A stretch of 64,000 nt of DNA, from assembly GCA_014860445.1 (NCBI GenBank), contig JACZJT010000012.1:106662-170661 (forward strand). Reading direction: 5' to 3'. Shown here piece after piece: positions 1 through 8,866 of this stretch. This DNA comes from Burkholderiales bacterium (GTDB taxonomy: Bacteria > Pseudomonadota > Gammaproteobacteria > Burkholderiales > SG8-39). Under the pieces are notes generated by a model. The model was not told the DNA's origin and did no database searches. It saw nothing but the letters and a program-made list of their open reading frames with translations. Each line of letters starts with the position of its first letter. The first letter of the stretch is position 1. A program made the translations under genes and the position numbers.

Positions 1-717
1 CGCGGACGGCGCATCGCGATGATCTTCCAGGATCCGATGATGACGCTCAACCCGGTGCTGCGCATCGACACGCAAATGATAGAAGCGATCCGGGCACATA
101 CCAGCGTAAGCCGGGTGGTGGCACGCGAGCGCGCGCGAGACGCGCTGGCGCAAGTGGGCATTTCCGCACCCGAGGAACGCCTCCTTGCCTATCCCCACCA
201 GTTCTCCGGGGGCATGCGCCAGCGCGTGGCCATTGCCATAGCGCTATTGAACAAGCCGGAACTCATCATTGCCGACGAACCGACCACGGCGCTCGATGTC
301 ACCATCCAGGCCCAAATCCTTTTCGAGATGCAAACACTCGCGCGCGATTCCGGCACGGCGCTGATCTGGATCACCCACGACCTGTCGGTGATTGCCGGCC
401 TGGCCGACGAAATCTGCGTCATGTACGCCGGGCGCATCGTCGAGCAGGGCACGGTCGATGCGGTGCTCGATGCACCGCTGCATCCGTATACGCATGGGCT
501 CATAGACTCGGTGCCCAGCCGCGGCCGCAGGGGCGAGCCACTGCGTCAGATTCCTGGCATGGCGCCTTCGCTGCTCGATCCCGCGCAGGGTTGCGCTTTC
601 CGCGAGCGCTGCAGCCGCGCCGACAGCGCCTGTATCGACCAGCCCGCACTATCCATCCCGATCGCCGGCCGGCAGCTGCGCTGCTTCCATCCCATGCCGT
701 CTGCCGCAATCGCATGA
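1..717 (+). CDS. Oligopeptide/dipeptide ABC transporter ATP-binding protein, OppD/DppD type (5' end outside window)
   Basis: The reading frame is open from base 1 (RGRRIAMIFQDPM...), so the start and Walker A motif lie upstream of the window. Visible are the Q-loop region (IFQDPMMTLNP), the ABC signature (FSGGMRQRVAIA), Walker B (LIIADEPTTALD), the H-loop (WITHDLSV) and the C-terminal oligopeptide-transporter domain with its Cys-rich stretch (GCAFRERC). By family, it powers ABC import of peptides or a related solute (nickel, glutathione) as a heterodimer with the next gene. Its stop overlaps the next start (ATGA at 714-717), so the two are translationally coupled. The permease and binding-protein genes are not in view, so the substrate cannot be assigned. 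Confidence 0.93.
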   Translation, partial: RGRRIAMIFQDPMMTLNPVLRIDTQMIEAIRAHTSVSRVVARERARDALAQVGISAPEERLLAYPHQFSGGMRQRVAIAIALLNKPELIIADEPTTALDVTIQAQILFEMQTLARDSGTALIWITHDLSVIAGLADEICVMYAGRIVEQGTVDAVLDAPLHPYTHGLIDSVPSRGRRGEPLRQIPGMAPSLLDPAQGCAFRERCSRADSACIDQPALSIPIAGRQLRCFHPMPSAAIA

Positions 718-1727
718 GCACGCTGCCCGCGCCATTGCTCGAACTTCGCGGCGTGTCCAAACGCTTTGTAAGGGCTCTAGACACCGCGGCGAAGCTGGCC
801 AAGCTGCTGGGCGCCAGCGCAAAGGAAGAAACCGTGCGCGCTGTCGACGCAGTTGACCTTGCCGTGCAGGCCGGGGAAGTCGTAGGCCTGGTGGGCGAGT
901 CCGGATGCGGCAAGTCCACGCTCGGCCGACTCGCCGCCGGACTGCTGGCGCCTTCAGTAGGCACGCGCCTGTGGCGAGGCGAGGAGATCGTGCTACTGCC
1001 CGCAACCGCGCAGCGCGACGTCCGCCTCAAGATCCAGATGATTTTCCAGGATTCGTATGCCTCGCTCAATCCGCGCATGCGCGTAACCGATATCGTGGGC
1101 GAGGCGCCTGTCGTACATGGCATGATCAAGCAGCGGGAGCAGCACGAGTACGCGACCCAAATGCTCGCGCACGTCGGTCTGGACGCCTCGCTCCTCGAGC
1201 GCTTTCCGCACCAGTTCTCCGGCGGCCAGCGCGCGCGCGTCGGCATCGCCCGTGCGCTGGCGGTGAAGCCGGAGTTCCTCGTCTGCGACGAGGCGGTGGC
1301 GGCGCTCGATGTGTCCATCCAGGCACAGGTGCTGAACCTGTTCATGCAGCTGCGCGAGAAATTCGATCTCACCTATCTTTTCATCAGCCACGACATGGGC
1401 GTGGTGCAACACGTTTCGGACCGAGTATTCGTAATGTATCTGGGCCGCGTGATCGAGAACGCGCCGACGGCGGAGATCTTCGCAAGAACCAACCACCCGT
1501 ACACCAAAGCACTGCTTGCGGAAGTGCCGCGCCTGGATGCGCGCAAGAAAAGTTTCGTCGCAATCCAAGGCGAGATTCCGTCACCGCTGGACCCGCCGCA
1601 CGGCTGCCATTTCCATCCGCGCTGCCCGCAGGTCATGCCGCGGTGTAGAATCGATCAGCCCGTTTTGCGCGAAATTGCACCGCTGCATTTCTCCGCCTGC
1701 CATTTGAACGACGCGGCACCATCCTGA
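714..1727 (+). CDS. Oligopeptide/dipeptide ABC transporter ATP-binding protein, OppF/DppF type
   Basis: A 337-residue ATPase. The start is the ATG at 714, which overlaps the upstream stop; a longer frame from 591 would run inside the previous gene. Motifs in order: Walker A GESGCGKST near residue 63, Q-loop IFQDSYASLNP, signature FSGGQRARVGIA, Walker B FLVCDEAVAALD, H-loop FISHDMGV, and the C-terminal peptide-transporter extension (GCHFHPRCP). Walker B reads DEAVAALD where most family members have DEPVSALD; the catalytic Glu is kept. It pairs with the preceding gene as the second ATPase of an importer. Confidence 0.93.
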   Translation: MSTLPAPLLELRGVSKRFVRALDTAAKLAKLLGASAKEETVRAVDAVDLAVQAGEVVGLVGESGCGKSTLGRLAAGLLAPSVGTRLWRGEEIVLLPATAQRDVRLKIQMIFQDSYASLNPRMRVTDIVGEAPVVHGMIKQREQHEYATQMLAHVGLDASLLERFPHQFSGGQRARVGIARALAVKPEFLVCDEAVAALDVSIQAQVLNLFMQLREKFDLTYLFISHDMGVVQHVSDRVFVMYLGRVIENAPTAEIFARTNHPYTKALLAEVPRLDARKKSFVAIQGEIPSPLDPPHGCHFHPRCPQVMPRCRIDQPVLREIAPLHFSACHLNDAAPS

Positions 1728-1750
1728 ATGAAGCTCAACGGAGCGCCCAA

Positions 1751-2932
1751 GTGAACGGAACGCCGAATCCCCCAGTCAAACCGGAAACCTTGGCGCTGAT
1801 CGAGCGTCTGATCTCCTTTGACACCACCAGCCGCGGCTCCAATCTGGGCCTGATCGAATGGGCGCGCGACTACCTGAAGGATCTCGGCATCGCGTCCCGT
1901 CTCACTTACGACGCGGCCGGCAACAAGGCGAATCTTTTCGCCACGGTGGAAAAGGGCAACAAGCCCGGCATCGTGCTCTCCGGCCACACCGACGTGGTGC
2001 CCGTTGACGGCCAGAACTGGTCCAGCGATCCATTCAAGGCCTTGCTGCGAAACGGGCGGATCTATGGCCGCGGCGCCTGCGACATGAAAAGTTATCTCGC
2101 GGTGGCGCTTGCGATGGCTCCGCGCTTCGCCGCGGCGGACCTCAAGGCGCCGATTCATTTTGCCCTGTCTTACGACGAGGAAGTCGGCTGCGTGGGCGCG
2201 CGCAGTCTGCTCGAGGATCTGGCGCGCAACGATATCCGGCCCGCGGGCGCCGTCATCGGCGAACCCACCAATATGCAACCCGTGATCGCGCACAAGGGCA
2301 AGCGTTCCTATCAGTGTTGCGTGCGCGGCAAGGAGGCGCATTCGGCGCTCACCCCGCAGGGAGTCAATGCGATCGAATATGCGGCCAGGATCATCGGCTA
2401 TATCCGCCACATGGCCGAGCGCATGCGCGACTGCGAGCCGCGCGATCACGGATTCGACGTACCCTTTACCACGCTGCAGACCGGGGTGATCGCAGGCGGC
2501 ACCGCCGGAAATATCGTGCCGCGTGAATGTATTTTCCAATTCGAGTTCCGCTACCTTCCCGGCGCCGATCCGGAGGCTCTGGAGCGGGAAATCAAGGATT
2601 ACGCCGAACGCGTGATCCTGCCCGAGATGCAGCGGACCGACCCGGGCACCAGCATCAGCTTCGAAACCAGGGCGGAGATTCCAGGTCTCGACACAGGGGA
2701 AGCAGACGAGGTGACGCGGCTGGCACAGGCGCTTTCCCGCAACCCGTCCTCGTCCAAGGTGGCTTACGCTACGGAGGGCGGATTATTTCAGCGCGCCGGG
2801 ATTCCTGCGATCATTTGCGGACCGGGTTCGATCTCGCAGGCGCACAAACCCGACGAATACATCACGCTGGAGCAGGTGGCGCTGTGCGAGTCTTTCATGG
2901 AGCGCTTGCTCGCGCAGATGTGCGCCGCATAG
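1751..2932 (+). CDS. argE: Acetylornithine deacetylase
   Basis: A 393-residue M20-family metallohydrolase, expected to hydrolyse N-acetyl-L-ornithine to ornithine in arginine synthesis. Metal and catalytic motifs are visible: SGHTDVVPVDG (first metal His and Asp), YGRGACDMKSYLA (bridging Asp), YDEEVGCVGARS (catalytic Glu pair), a Glu in VIGEPT, and a late His in ISQAHKPDEYI. The start is GTG at 1751, 23 bp after the transporter ATPase, so it may be cotranscribed. It ends in front of a bidirectional terminator. argJ is also in this window, which would make the acetyl cycle partly redundant. A related M20 amidohydrolase is the main alternative. Confidence 0.88.
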   Translation: MNGTPNPPVKPETLALIERLISFDTTSRGSNLGLIEWARDYLKDLGIASRLTYDAAGNKANLFATVEKGNKPGIVLSGHTDVVPVDGQNWSSDPFKALLRNGRIYGRGACDMKSYLAVALAMAPRFAAADLKAPIHFALSYDEEVGCVGARSLLEDLARNDIRPAGAVIGEPTNMQPVIAHKGKRSYQCCVRGKEAHSALTPQGVNAIEYAARIIGYIRHMAERMRDCEPRDHGFDVPFTTLQTGVIAGGTAGNIVPRECIFQFEFRYLPGADPEALEREIKDYAERVILPEMQRTDPGTSISFETRAEIPGLDTGEADEVTRLAQALSRNPSSSKVAYATEGGLFQRAGIPAIICGPGSISQAHKPDEYITLEQVALCESFMERLLAQMCAA

Positions 2933-2962
2933 CACCGCGCGCCGGGTGCGCTTTTTCGTCCG

Positions 2963-2996
2963 GAAAAAAAACGGGACGCAGCAGCGTCCCGTTTTG
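2963..2996. terminator. Bidirectional intrinsic terminator between argE and rplS
   Basis: A perfect 9-bp stem ACGGGACGC / GCGTCCCGT (2971-2979 and 2984-2992) with loop AGCA. It is preceded by eight A and followed by TTTT, so it can end both argE (plus) and the rpsP-rplS operon (minus). The minus orientation has the longer U-tract. Confidence 0.9.
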
Positions 2997-3017
2997 ATGT
3001 TGCACGCAGGCGCAACC

Positions 3018-3428
3018 CTATTCTGCAGCGGCCTCGTCAGCCTGTTCCGGTGCGGCGGTTCCCGGCACCCGACGCTTGACCAGCTTTTCGCGGATACGCG
3101 CCGACTTGCCCGAACGTTCGCGCAGATAATAGAGTTTGGCGCGGCGAACGTCGCCTTTGCGCTTGACCTCGACCGAGGCGATCAGCGGCGAATAAGTCTG
3201 GAAGGTCCGCTCCACGCCTTCGCCCGCAGAAATCTTGCGCACGATAAACGAGGAATTGAGGCCGCGGTTGCGCTTGGCAATGACCACGCCTTCGTAGGCC
3301 TGCACGCGTTTGCGCTCGCCCTCGACCACGTTCACATTCACGATCACGGTGTCGCCGGGGGCGAACACCGGAACAGTCTTGCCCAGGCGGGTGATTTCTT
3401 CGTGTTCCAGTTTTTCTATCAGATTCAT
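3018..3428 (-). CDS. rplS: 50S ribosomal protein L19
   Basis: A 136-residue protein starting [12 protein letters not shown]. It has the L19 core ([64 protein letters not shown]) and an Ala/Glu-rich C-terminal tail. The start is fixed by the Shine-Dalgarno AAGGAG eight bases before the ATG at 3428; the frame itself is open further upstream. Last gene of rpsP-rimM-trmD-rplS, separated from trmD by 49 bp that hold a palindrome. L19 sits at the 30S/50S interface. Confidence 0.98.
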   Translation of the reverse strand: MNLIEKLEHEEITRLGKTVPVFAPGDTVIVNVNVVEGERKRVQAYEGVVIAKRNRGLNSSFIVRKISAGEGVERTFQTYSPLIASVEVKRKGDVRRAKLYYLRERSGKSARIREKLVKRRVPGTAAPEQADEAAAE

Positions 3429-3449
3429 GATGCCGCTCCTTGTTTCTAA

Positions 3450-3480
3450 GGCACGCTGGGATATCCCCTCGTGCTCCCTA
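3450..3480 (-). repeat. Intergenic palindrome between trmD and rplS
   Basis: The segment 3451-3474 reads GCACG-CT-GGGATATCCC-CT-CGTGC, an interrupted palindrome that would form a hairpin in the trmD-rplS mRNA just before the rplS ribosome binding site. On the minus strand it resembles intergenic palindromes at 15835-15867, 47996-48032 and 50215-50245 (shared core GGGAGNNYGAGGG). It may tune L19 output relative to TrmD; this is inference. Confidence 0.55.
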
Positions 3481-4224
3481 TGTGTTCTGTTCCCGCTTGA
3501 ATTCCTCAAGCAGCTTTCCATCTTCCGCACTCAATGCGCGCTTTGCCAGCAGATCCGGCCGCCTCAGCCAGGTCCTGCCCAGCGCCTGCTTCAGGCGCCA
3601 GCGTTCAATCTCGGCGTGATTGCCGGACAACAGCACCGGCGGCACGCGCTCGCCCGCGTACTCTTCGGGCCTTGTGTAGTGCGGACAATCCAGCAGTCCG
3701 TCCACAAACGAATCCTGCGCCGCCGAGTCTTCATCGCCCAGTACTCCGGGCAACTGCCGCACCACTGCGTCGATCAACACCATCGCCGCCAGTTCCCCGC
3801 CTGAGAGCACATAGTCGCCGATCGAAATTTCCTCATCGACCGCGCGGCGTATCAGCCTCTCGTCAACGCTCTCGTAACGTCCGCACAACAACACTGCACC
3901 GGTACCGGCCGCAAGATCCATCACTTTGACGTGATCGAGCGCCCTGCCCTGCGGCGAAAGGTATATCACCTTGCGCCCGCTTTCGGCGACGCGCGCTTTC
4001 GCCGCACGAATCGCCTGTTCCAGCGGTTCCGCCAGCATCACCATGCCGGGTCCACCGCCATATGGCCGGTCGTCCACCGTGCGGTAGTTGTCGCTGGTGA
4101 AGTCGCGCGGATTCCACAACTCCAGACTATAGTGCGCCGACTTCAGCGCACGCCCGGTGATACCCGATTCAGTGAGCGCCGCGAACATCTGCGGAAACAG
4201 CGTCACACAATCGAAGTGGATCAC
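3478..4224 (-). CDS. trmD: tRNA (guanine-N1)-methyltransferase
   Basis: A 248-residue SPOUT methyltransferase that makes m1G37 in tRNAs. Recognisable blocks: [11 protein letters not shown] at the N-terminus, [13 protein letters not shown], the trefoil-knot AdoMet region [11 protein letters not shown] and [13 protein letters not shown], and [25 protein letters not shown]. The start is GTG at 4224, overlapping the rimM stop as GTGA; the ATG at 4239 lies inside rimM and is not needed for the conserved start. Translationally coupled third gene of the operon. Confidence 0.97.
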   Translation of the reverse strand: MIHFDCVTLFPQMFAALTESGITGRALKSAHYSLELWNPRDFTSDNYRTVDDRPYGGGPGMVMLAEPLEQAIRAAKARVAESGRKVIYLSPQGRALDHVKVMDLAAGTGAVLLCGRYESVDERLIRRAVDEEISIGDYVLSGGELAAMVLIDAVVRQLPGVLGDEDSAAQDSFVDGLLDCPHYTRPEEYAGERVPPVLLSGNHAEIERWRLKQALGRTWLRRPDLLAKRALSAEDGKLLEEFKREQNT

Positions 4225-4715
4225 CAGTCCAGCTCCCACTCCACGCGGATCCGGCCCTCGGCCAACTCCACCTGTTGCACCACCTGGTCGACGAAAGGCA
4301 GCAGTCGCTCCGCCTCTCCGTCGACGACGCGCATCACAGCGTGCGCCCCGTTCTCGAAAAGTCCGGCAAGCACGCCGAGCTCCTCGCCCTTCAAATTCAC
4401 CACCTTCAGGCCGACCAGGTCGGCCCAGTAAAACTCGTCATTCTCATTCTGCGGCAAGGACTCGCGCTCTACCGCAACATCACTGCCCTTCAGCGCCAGC
4501 GCCGCGTTGCGCTCGGAACAACCCTCCAAGCGTGCGACCAAGCTGCTGCCATGCTGCAACGCACTCTGGGCAACTTTCATTTCGCGCCAATCGCCGTTCC
4601 TGCCCACCCACCACGAAGGGTAGGTGCTCAAACTGCCGGGATCCGCGCTGTAGGGATCTATCCTGACCCAGCCCTTGAGGCCGTACGGGGCGACGATCCG
4701 CCCCATCACGATCAA
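4221..4715 (-). CDS. rimM: 16S rRNA processing protein RimM
   Basis: About 164 residues with the RimM N-terminal barrel ([18 protein letters not shown]) and the PRC-barrel half ([24 protein letters not shown]). It acts in 30S maturation and binds S19. The start is uncertain: TTG at 4715 gives the usual [L/M]IVMGRI opening, and ATG at 4706 gives MGRIVAPYG. The longer open frame to 4814 would overlap rpsP and is not supported. Its 3' end overlaps trmD by four bases. Confidence 0.93.
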   Translation of the reverse strand: MIVMGRIVAPYGLKGWVRIDPYSADPGSLSTYPSWWVGRNGDWREMKVAQSALQHGSSLVARLEGCSERNAALALKGSDVAVERESLPQNENDEFYWADLVGLKVVNLKGEELGVLAGLFENGAHAVMRVVDGEAERLLPFVDQVVQQVELAEGRIRVEWELDW

Positions 4716-4728
4716 CCGCGCAGCTAGC

Positions 4729-5004
4729 TTACCCTGCTGCGACAGCGACAGTTCCGGCGACTTTCTTGCCAAACTGCTTGACCAGCCTTGCAACCGTGGG
4801 AGAAAGCTGGGCACCCTTGCTTTGCCAGAAGCTCAAGCGATCCATCGCGACGCGCAGGTTCTCGCGGCCTTCCGGCGCTTTTGGGTCATAAAAACCGACG
4901 CGCTCGATAAATTTTCCGCCGGCAGCCCGGCGCGAATCGGCCACGACCATGTTGTAGAAAGGGCGTTTATGCGCGCCACCGCGGGCGAGGCGAATCACAA
5001 CCAT
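4729..5004 (-). CDS. rpsP: 30S ribosomal protein S16
   Basis: A 91-residue protein with the S16 pattern [40 protein letters not shown] and the typical [16 protein letters not shown] segment. First gene of the operon with rimM, trmD and rplS, 13 bp before the chosen rimM start. A sigma-70-like promoter lies about 30 bp upstream. S16 is an early assembly protein of the 30S subunit. Confidence 0.98.
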   Translation of the reverse strand: MVVIRLARGGAHKRPFYNMVVADSRRAAGGKFIERVGFYDPKAPEGRENLRVAMDRLSFWQSKGAQLSPTVARLVKQFGKKVAGTVAVAAG

Positions 5005-5035
5005 GTTCTTGTCCTGAAACTCAAAAAAGAGCGCG

Positions 5036-5065
5036 ATTCTACGATGATTTCCTGCTCATTGGCAA
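5036..5065 (-). promoter_or_regulatory. Predicted sigma-70 promoter of rpsP-rimM-trmD-rplS
   Basis: On the minus strand TTGCCA (5060-5065) and TAGAAT (5036-5041) are separated by 18 nt and lie about 32 bp upstream of the rpsP ATG, leaving a short leader with an AGGACA ribosome binding site. Confidence 0.65.
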
Positions 5066-5152
5066 GGGTTTTGTGCGAACGCACGCAAATGCCGGAACGC
5101 GGATTTTTCCGATTTTTCAATGAAGTACATCCCGCCACGGCCAATTTTCGGG

Positions 5153-6505
5153 CTAGCGCATGCCGGGCAGCATCCCCTTCATGCTGCGCATCATCTTCGC
5201 CATTCCGCCCTTCTGCATCTGCTTCATCATTTTTTGCATCTGCTCGAACTGCTTTAGCAGGCGATTCACCTCCTGCACCTGCACGCCCGCGCCTGCGGCG
5301 ACGCGGCGCTTGCGCGTGGCCTTCATCAGTTCCGGGTGTGCGCGCTCCTGCCGCGTCATGGAATTGATGATGCCCTCCGTACGGCGCATCTGTTTTTCAC
5401 CCATGTCCGCCGACTGCGCCTGGGCCGCCTGCGCGAGCTGTGCAGGCAGCTTGTCTATCATGGACGAGAGCCCGCCCATCTTGCGCATCTGGCCGATCTG
5501 CTGCTTGAAGTCCTCGAGATCGAAACTCTTGCCCCGCTTGATCTTTTCGGCGAGCTTCTGCGCCTCCTCGACGTCGACGCTTTTTCTCGCCTCCTCCACC
5601 AGCGACATCACGTCACCCATGCCGAGAATGCGCGCGGCCATGCGCTCCGGGTGGAAGGCTTCCAGGGCGGCAAGCTTTTCGCCCACTCCGACGAACTTGA
5701 CCGGCTTGCCGGTAACCTGCCTCACCGACAGCGCCGCACCACCGCGCGCATCGCCATCGAGCTTGGTCAGCACCACGCCTGTAAGCGGCAGCGTTTCGCT
5801 GAAGGCCTTTGCCACATTGACGGCGTCCTGTCCCTGCATCGCGTCGACCACGAACAGCGTCTCGGCCGGATCGAGCGCGGCATGCAGTTGCGCGATTTCC
5901 TGCATCATCGCCTCGTCTATCGCCAGACGGCCGGCGGTATCGACGATGAGCACATCGTTGTAATGCGTCCTTGCATGCTCGAGCGCCGCCTTGGCAATTT
6001 CGAGCGGCAGTTGTCCCGGCGCCGATTCGAAGAAATCGATTTGCAGCTGACCGGCGATGGTACGCAACTGCTCGATCGCGGCCGGTCGGTAGACATCGCA
6101 GCTTGCCAGCAGCGGTTTCTTCTTCTGCTCCGCAAGAAACTTCGCCAACTTGCCGCTGGTGGTGGTTTTGCCCGACCCCTGCAGGCCGGCCATGAGGATC
6201 ACCGCCGGCGGCTTGACGGCAAGATCGAGCGCGGCATTTTCGCCACCCATCAGGAGCGCGAGTTCGCGCTGTACCACGCCCACCAGCGCCTGGCCCGGCG
6301 TAAGACTGCCGATGACTTCCTCGCCCATGGCCTTTTGCTTGACAGCGGCGATGAAGTCCTTCACCACCGGCACGGCGACGTCGGCTTCGAGCAGCGCCAT
6401 GCGCACTTCGCGCAGCGCATCCGAGACATTGGCTTCGGTCAGGCGCGCCTCGCCGCGCAGGGTCTTGATGACCCTGGAAAGGCGGTTGGTCAGGTTGTCT
6501 AGCAT
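5153..6505 (-). CDS. ffh: Signal recognition particle GTPase Ffh
   Basis: A 450-residue SRP54 protein that binds signal peptides with 4.5S RNA and docks with FtsY. The N domain begins MLDNLTNRLSRVIKTLRG. The G domain has G1 GLQGSGKTTTSGKLA, the DVYRPAAIEQL box, DTAGRLAIDE (G3) and TKLDGDARGGAALS (G4). The methionine-rich M domain ends MQKMMKQMQKGGMAKMMRSM. The start was set at 6505 from the conserved LDNLTNRL opening. It is divergent from the next gene, with only 21 bp between start codons. Confidence 0.98.
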   Translation of the reverse strand: MLDNLTNRLSRVIKTLRGEARLTEANVSDALREVRMALLEADVAVPVVKDFIAAVKQKAMGEEVIGSLTPGQALVGVVQRELALLMGGENAALDLAVKPPAVILMAGLQGSGKTTTSGKLAKFLAEQKKKPLLASCDVYRPAAIEQLRTIAGQLQIDFFESAPGQLPLEIAKAALEHARTHYNDVLIVDTAGRLAIDEAMMQEIAQLHAALDPAETLFVVDAMQGQDAVNVAKAFSETLPLTGVVLTKLDGDARGGAALSVRQVTGKPVKFVGVGEKLAALEAFHPERMAARILGMGDVMSLVEEARKSVDVEEAQKLAEKIKRGKSFDLEDFKQQIGQMRKMGGLSSMIDKLPAQLAQAAQAQSADMGEKQMRRTEGIINSMTRQERAHPELMKATRKRRVAAGAGVQVQEVNRLLKQFEQMQKMMKQMQKGGMAKMMRSMKGMLPGMR

Positions 6506-6526
6506 TCTGTGGTGTAAAATTTGCAC

Positions 6527-7387
6527 ATGCCTGACATTTTACTCTATGCCGTCACCTCGATACTTTATGCGGTGATCGGACTGCATTTCTGGCGCACGCG
6601 ATGGACCGGCGGCGGCGAAACGGAGGGAAGCGCCGCAGGCGCCGGCATCGTATCCTGGGAGCGCCTGGCGATACTTGCGCCCTTCATCCTGCATTCGTAT
6701 CTGCTCTATTTGAGCCTGTTTGCGGCGGCCGATCTGCGCTTCGGCTTCTCCCAGGCCATGTCGGTGACGCTATGGCTGACCGTGCTGATCTACTGGGTTG
6801 AAAGCCTGATCTACGACGTCAAAGGCATGCAGGCGCTGGTGCTGCCGCTCGCCGCCGCGAGCGCGCTGCTGCCGGCGTTCTTTCCGGGCCCGGAAACCCC
6901 GGCGTATACGCAGGCATTCGCGTTCAGAATTCATCTCATGGTCGCCATGCTCGCCTACAGCCTGTTCACCATCGCGGCGCTGCACGCAACCTTGATGACC
7001 GTACTGGAGCGGCGCCTGCACCGCGGCAAGATTTCGGGACCTTCCGGCGAATCACTAGCCGGACCGTGGGCTTCGCTGCCTCCGCTGATGACCCTCGAAG
7101 CGCTGCTGTTTCGCATCATTACCCTGGGTTTCGTGCTGTTGAGCCTGACGCTGGCATCCGGCTTCGTGTTTTCCGAGGAGTTGTTCGGACAGGCCGCGCG
7201 CTTCAATCACAAGACGGTGTTCGGCGTTATTTCCTGGCTCATATTCGCGGCGTTGTTGATCGGCCGCTATGGCTGGGGCTGGCGCGGACGCACCGCGCTG
7301 CGCTGGACGCTCGCCGGATTCGCCGCGCTGCTGCTTGCCTACGTCGGCAGCATGTTCGTACTCGAAGTCATCCTGGGACGGGTATAG
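6527..7387 (+). CDS. CcsA/YpjD-type cytochrome c assembly family membrane protein
   Basis: A 286-residue integral membrane protein with about eight hydrophobic segments, starting MPDILLYAVTSILYAVIGLHFW. It contains the assembly-protein signature around FRIHLMVAMLAYSLFTIAALHA and a late His region (RFNHKTVFGVISWLIFAALL), the paired His expected for haem handling in this superfamily. Genes of this type often lie next to ffh in betaproteobacteria (family knowledge), where their exact function is not settled. ATG at 6527 is preferred over TTG at 6521. Confidence 0.85.
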   Translation: MPDILLYAVTSILYAVIGLHFWRTRWTGGGETEGSAAGAGIVSWERLAILAPFILHSYLLYLSLFAAADLRFGFSQAMSVTLWLTVLIYWVESLIYDVKGMQALVLPLAAASALLPAFFPGPETPAYTQAFAFRIHLMVAMLAYSLFTIAALHATLMTVLERRLHRGKISGPSGESLAGPWASLPPLMTLEALLFRIITLGFVLLSLTLASGFVFSEELFGQAARFNHKTVFGVISWLIFAALLIGRYGWGWRGRTALRWTLAGFAALLLAYVGSMFVLEVILGRV

Positions 7388-7412
7388 GGGTCGGCCCCGC
7401 CGGCAGCCTCCT

Positions 7413-8708
7413 ATGGACGAAATTCCCTTATCGGCCTTTTACGGCGCGCTGTTCGTACTGCTCATCCTTTCCGGGTTTTTTTCGATCGCCGAGACCAGCA
7501 TGATGGCGCTCAACCGCTATCGGCTGAAGCACATGGTAAAGCTTGGTCATCGCGGCGCCGTGCTTGCGAGCGGCCTGCTCGCGCGCACCGACCGCCTGCT
7601 GGGTGTGATCCTGCTCGGCAATAATCTGGTCAATGCCGCTGCTGCGGTACTGGTCAGCGTGATCGCGGTGCGCCTATTCGGCGAGAGCGAGATCGCGCTC
7701 GGTTTGGGAACCTTGGCGGTCACCTTCCTCATCCTGGTGTTCTGCGAAATCACACCGAAAGTGATCGGCGCCGCCCACGCCGAGCGCATTGCGTTCGCGG
7801 TGAGCTACGTGCTTACGCCGCTGCTTAGAGTGCTTTACCCCGTCGTATGGTTCGTCAACCTGTTCGTTTCCGCGCTGCTCAAGCTGTTGCGCTTCAAGCC
7901 GCCCGCGGGCGGCGAACCGCAGCGCCTCACCGCGGAGGAGTTGCGTTCGCTGGTACTCGAGGCCGGCCATTACATCCCGAAGAATCACCGCAGCATTCTG
8001 GTCAACCTGTTCGACCTCGAACGCATCACGGTGGAGGATGTGATGACGCCGCGCGCCCAGATCGAAGCCGTCGATCTTGAAGCACCGCTGGAGCTAATTG
8101 CCGAACAGCTCGCCACCAGCTACCACACGCGCCTGCTCGTGTACCGCAGCGAATTGGGCAATATCGCGGGCATACTCCATCTGCGCAAAGTGCTGGCGCT
8201 CATGCGCGACGGCGACTTCGAGCGCGACAAGCTCGCAGAGCTGTTGACCGAACCCTATTTCATTCCGGCGAGCACACCGCTGTTCGCGCAGCTGCAGTAT
8301 TTTCAGGAAAACCACCAGCGCTTTGCGCTGGTGGTTGACGAGTACGGCGAGTTGCAGGGCCTGATGACCCTGGAAGACATCATCGAAGAGATTATCGGCG
8401 AGTTCACCACCAATGCACCCTCCATTGCCACGATTCGCGCCTGGGACAAGAACGACAGCGCGTTGGTGGAAGGAGCGAGCCCGCTGCGCGAACTCAACCG
8501 CAAACTCGGTCTGGCGCTACCGCTGGACGGCCCCAAGACCCTGAACGGCCTGATCCTGGAACACTTCCAGGACATTCCGGAAGCCGGCGTCAGCCTCAAG
8601 ATAGCCGGCGTACCGATGGAAATCGTGCAGACCCAGGACCGCGTCGTCAGGACCGTGCGCCTGTTCAAACCCAAGACGGACACGCTCCCGGCGCTCGAAA
8701 TGCCCTGA
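7413..8708 (+). CDS. HlyC/CorC family protein (CNNM transmembrane, CBS pair, CorC_HlyC domains)
   Basis: 431 residues. An N-terminal CNNM/DUF21 membrane domain (SGFFSIAETSMMALNRYRLKHM, then segments to about residue 150) is followed by two CBS domains (VEDVMTPRAQIEAVDLE; FALVVDEYGELQGLMTLEDIIEEIIGE) and a C-terminal CorC_HlyC domain (LPLDGPKTLNGLILEHF). The family is linked to Mg2+/Co2+ efflux or resistance; transport by this protein is inferred. The start is ATG at 7413, 25 bp after the preceding gene, so cotranscription is likely. Confidence 0.9.
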   Translation: MDEIPLSAFYGALFVLLILSGFFSIAETSMMALNRYRLKHMVKLGHRGAVLASGLLARTDRLLGVILLGNNLVNAAAAVLVSVIAVRLFGESEIALGLGTLAVTFLILVFCEITPKVIGAAHAERIAFAVSYVLTPLLRVLYPVVWFVNLFVSALLKLLRFKPPAGGEPQRLTAEELRSLVLEAGHYIPKNHRSILVNLFDLERITVEDVMTPRAQIEAVDLEAPLELIAEQLATSYHTRLLVYRSELGNIAGILHLRKVLALMRDGDFERDKLAELLTEPYFIPASTPLFAQLQYFQENHQRFALVVDEYGELQGLMTLEDIIEEIIGEFTTNAPSIATIRAWDKNDSALVEGASPLRELNRKLGLALPLDGPKTLNGLILEHFQDIPEAGVSLKIAGVPMEIVQTQDRVVRTVRLFKPKTDTLPALEMP

Positions 8709-8806
8709 ACCTGCGGCATCTCCAACCGCCCAAAAATCTATGCTAAAACATTCTTATCTTCAATAGATTAGGCGAATAACCTCAGCCTTTACAAAAACCC
8801 GTCGGC

Positions 8807-8825
8807 AGTGCATCATGATTGCACT
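8807..8825. promoter_or_regulatory. 19-bp palindrome upstream of pilC
   Basis: AGTGCA-TCATGAT-TGCACT lies 42 bp before the pilC start in the 158-bp gap after the CorC gene. A TACAAT hexamer (8831-8836) follows it, but there is no good -35 at the proper distance. The arrangement looks like an operator or an activator site; no regulator can be named. Confidence 0.35.
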
Positions 8826-8866
8826 GGTAATACAATGGGCGCCATCGGGAAGCGCCGGAGGAAAAC

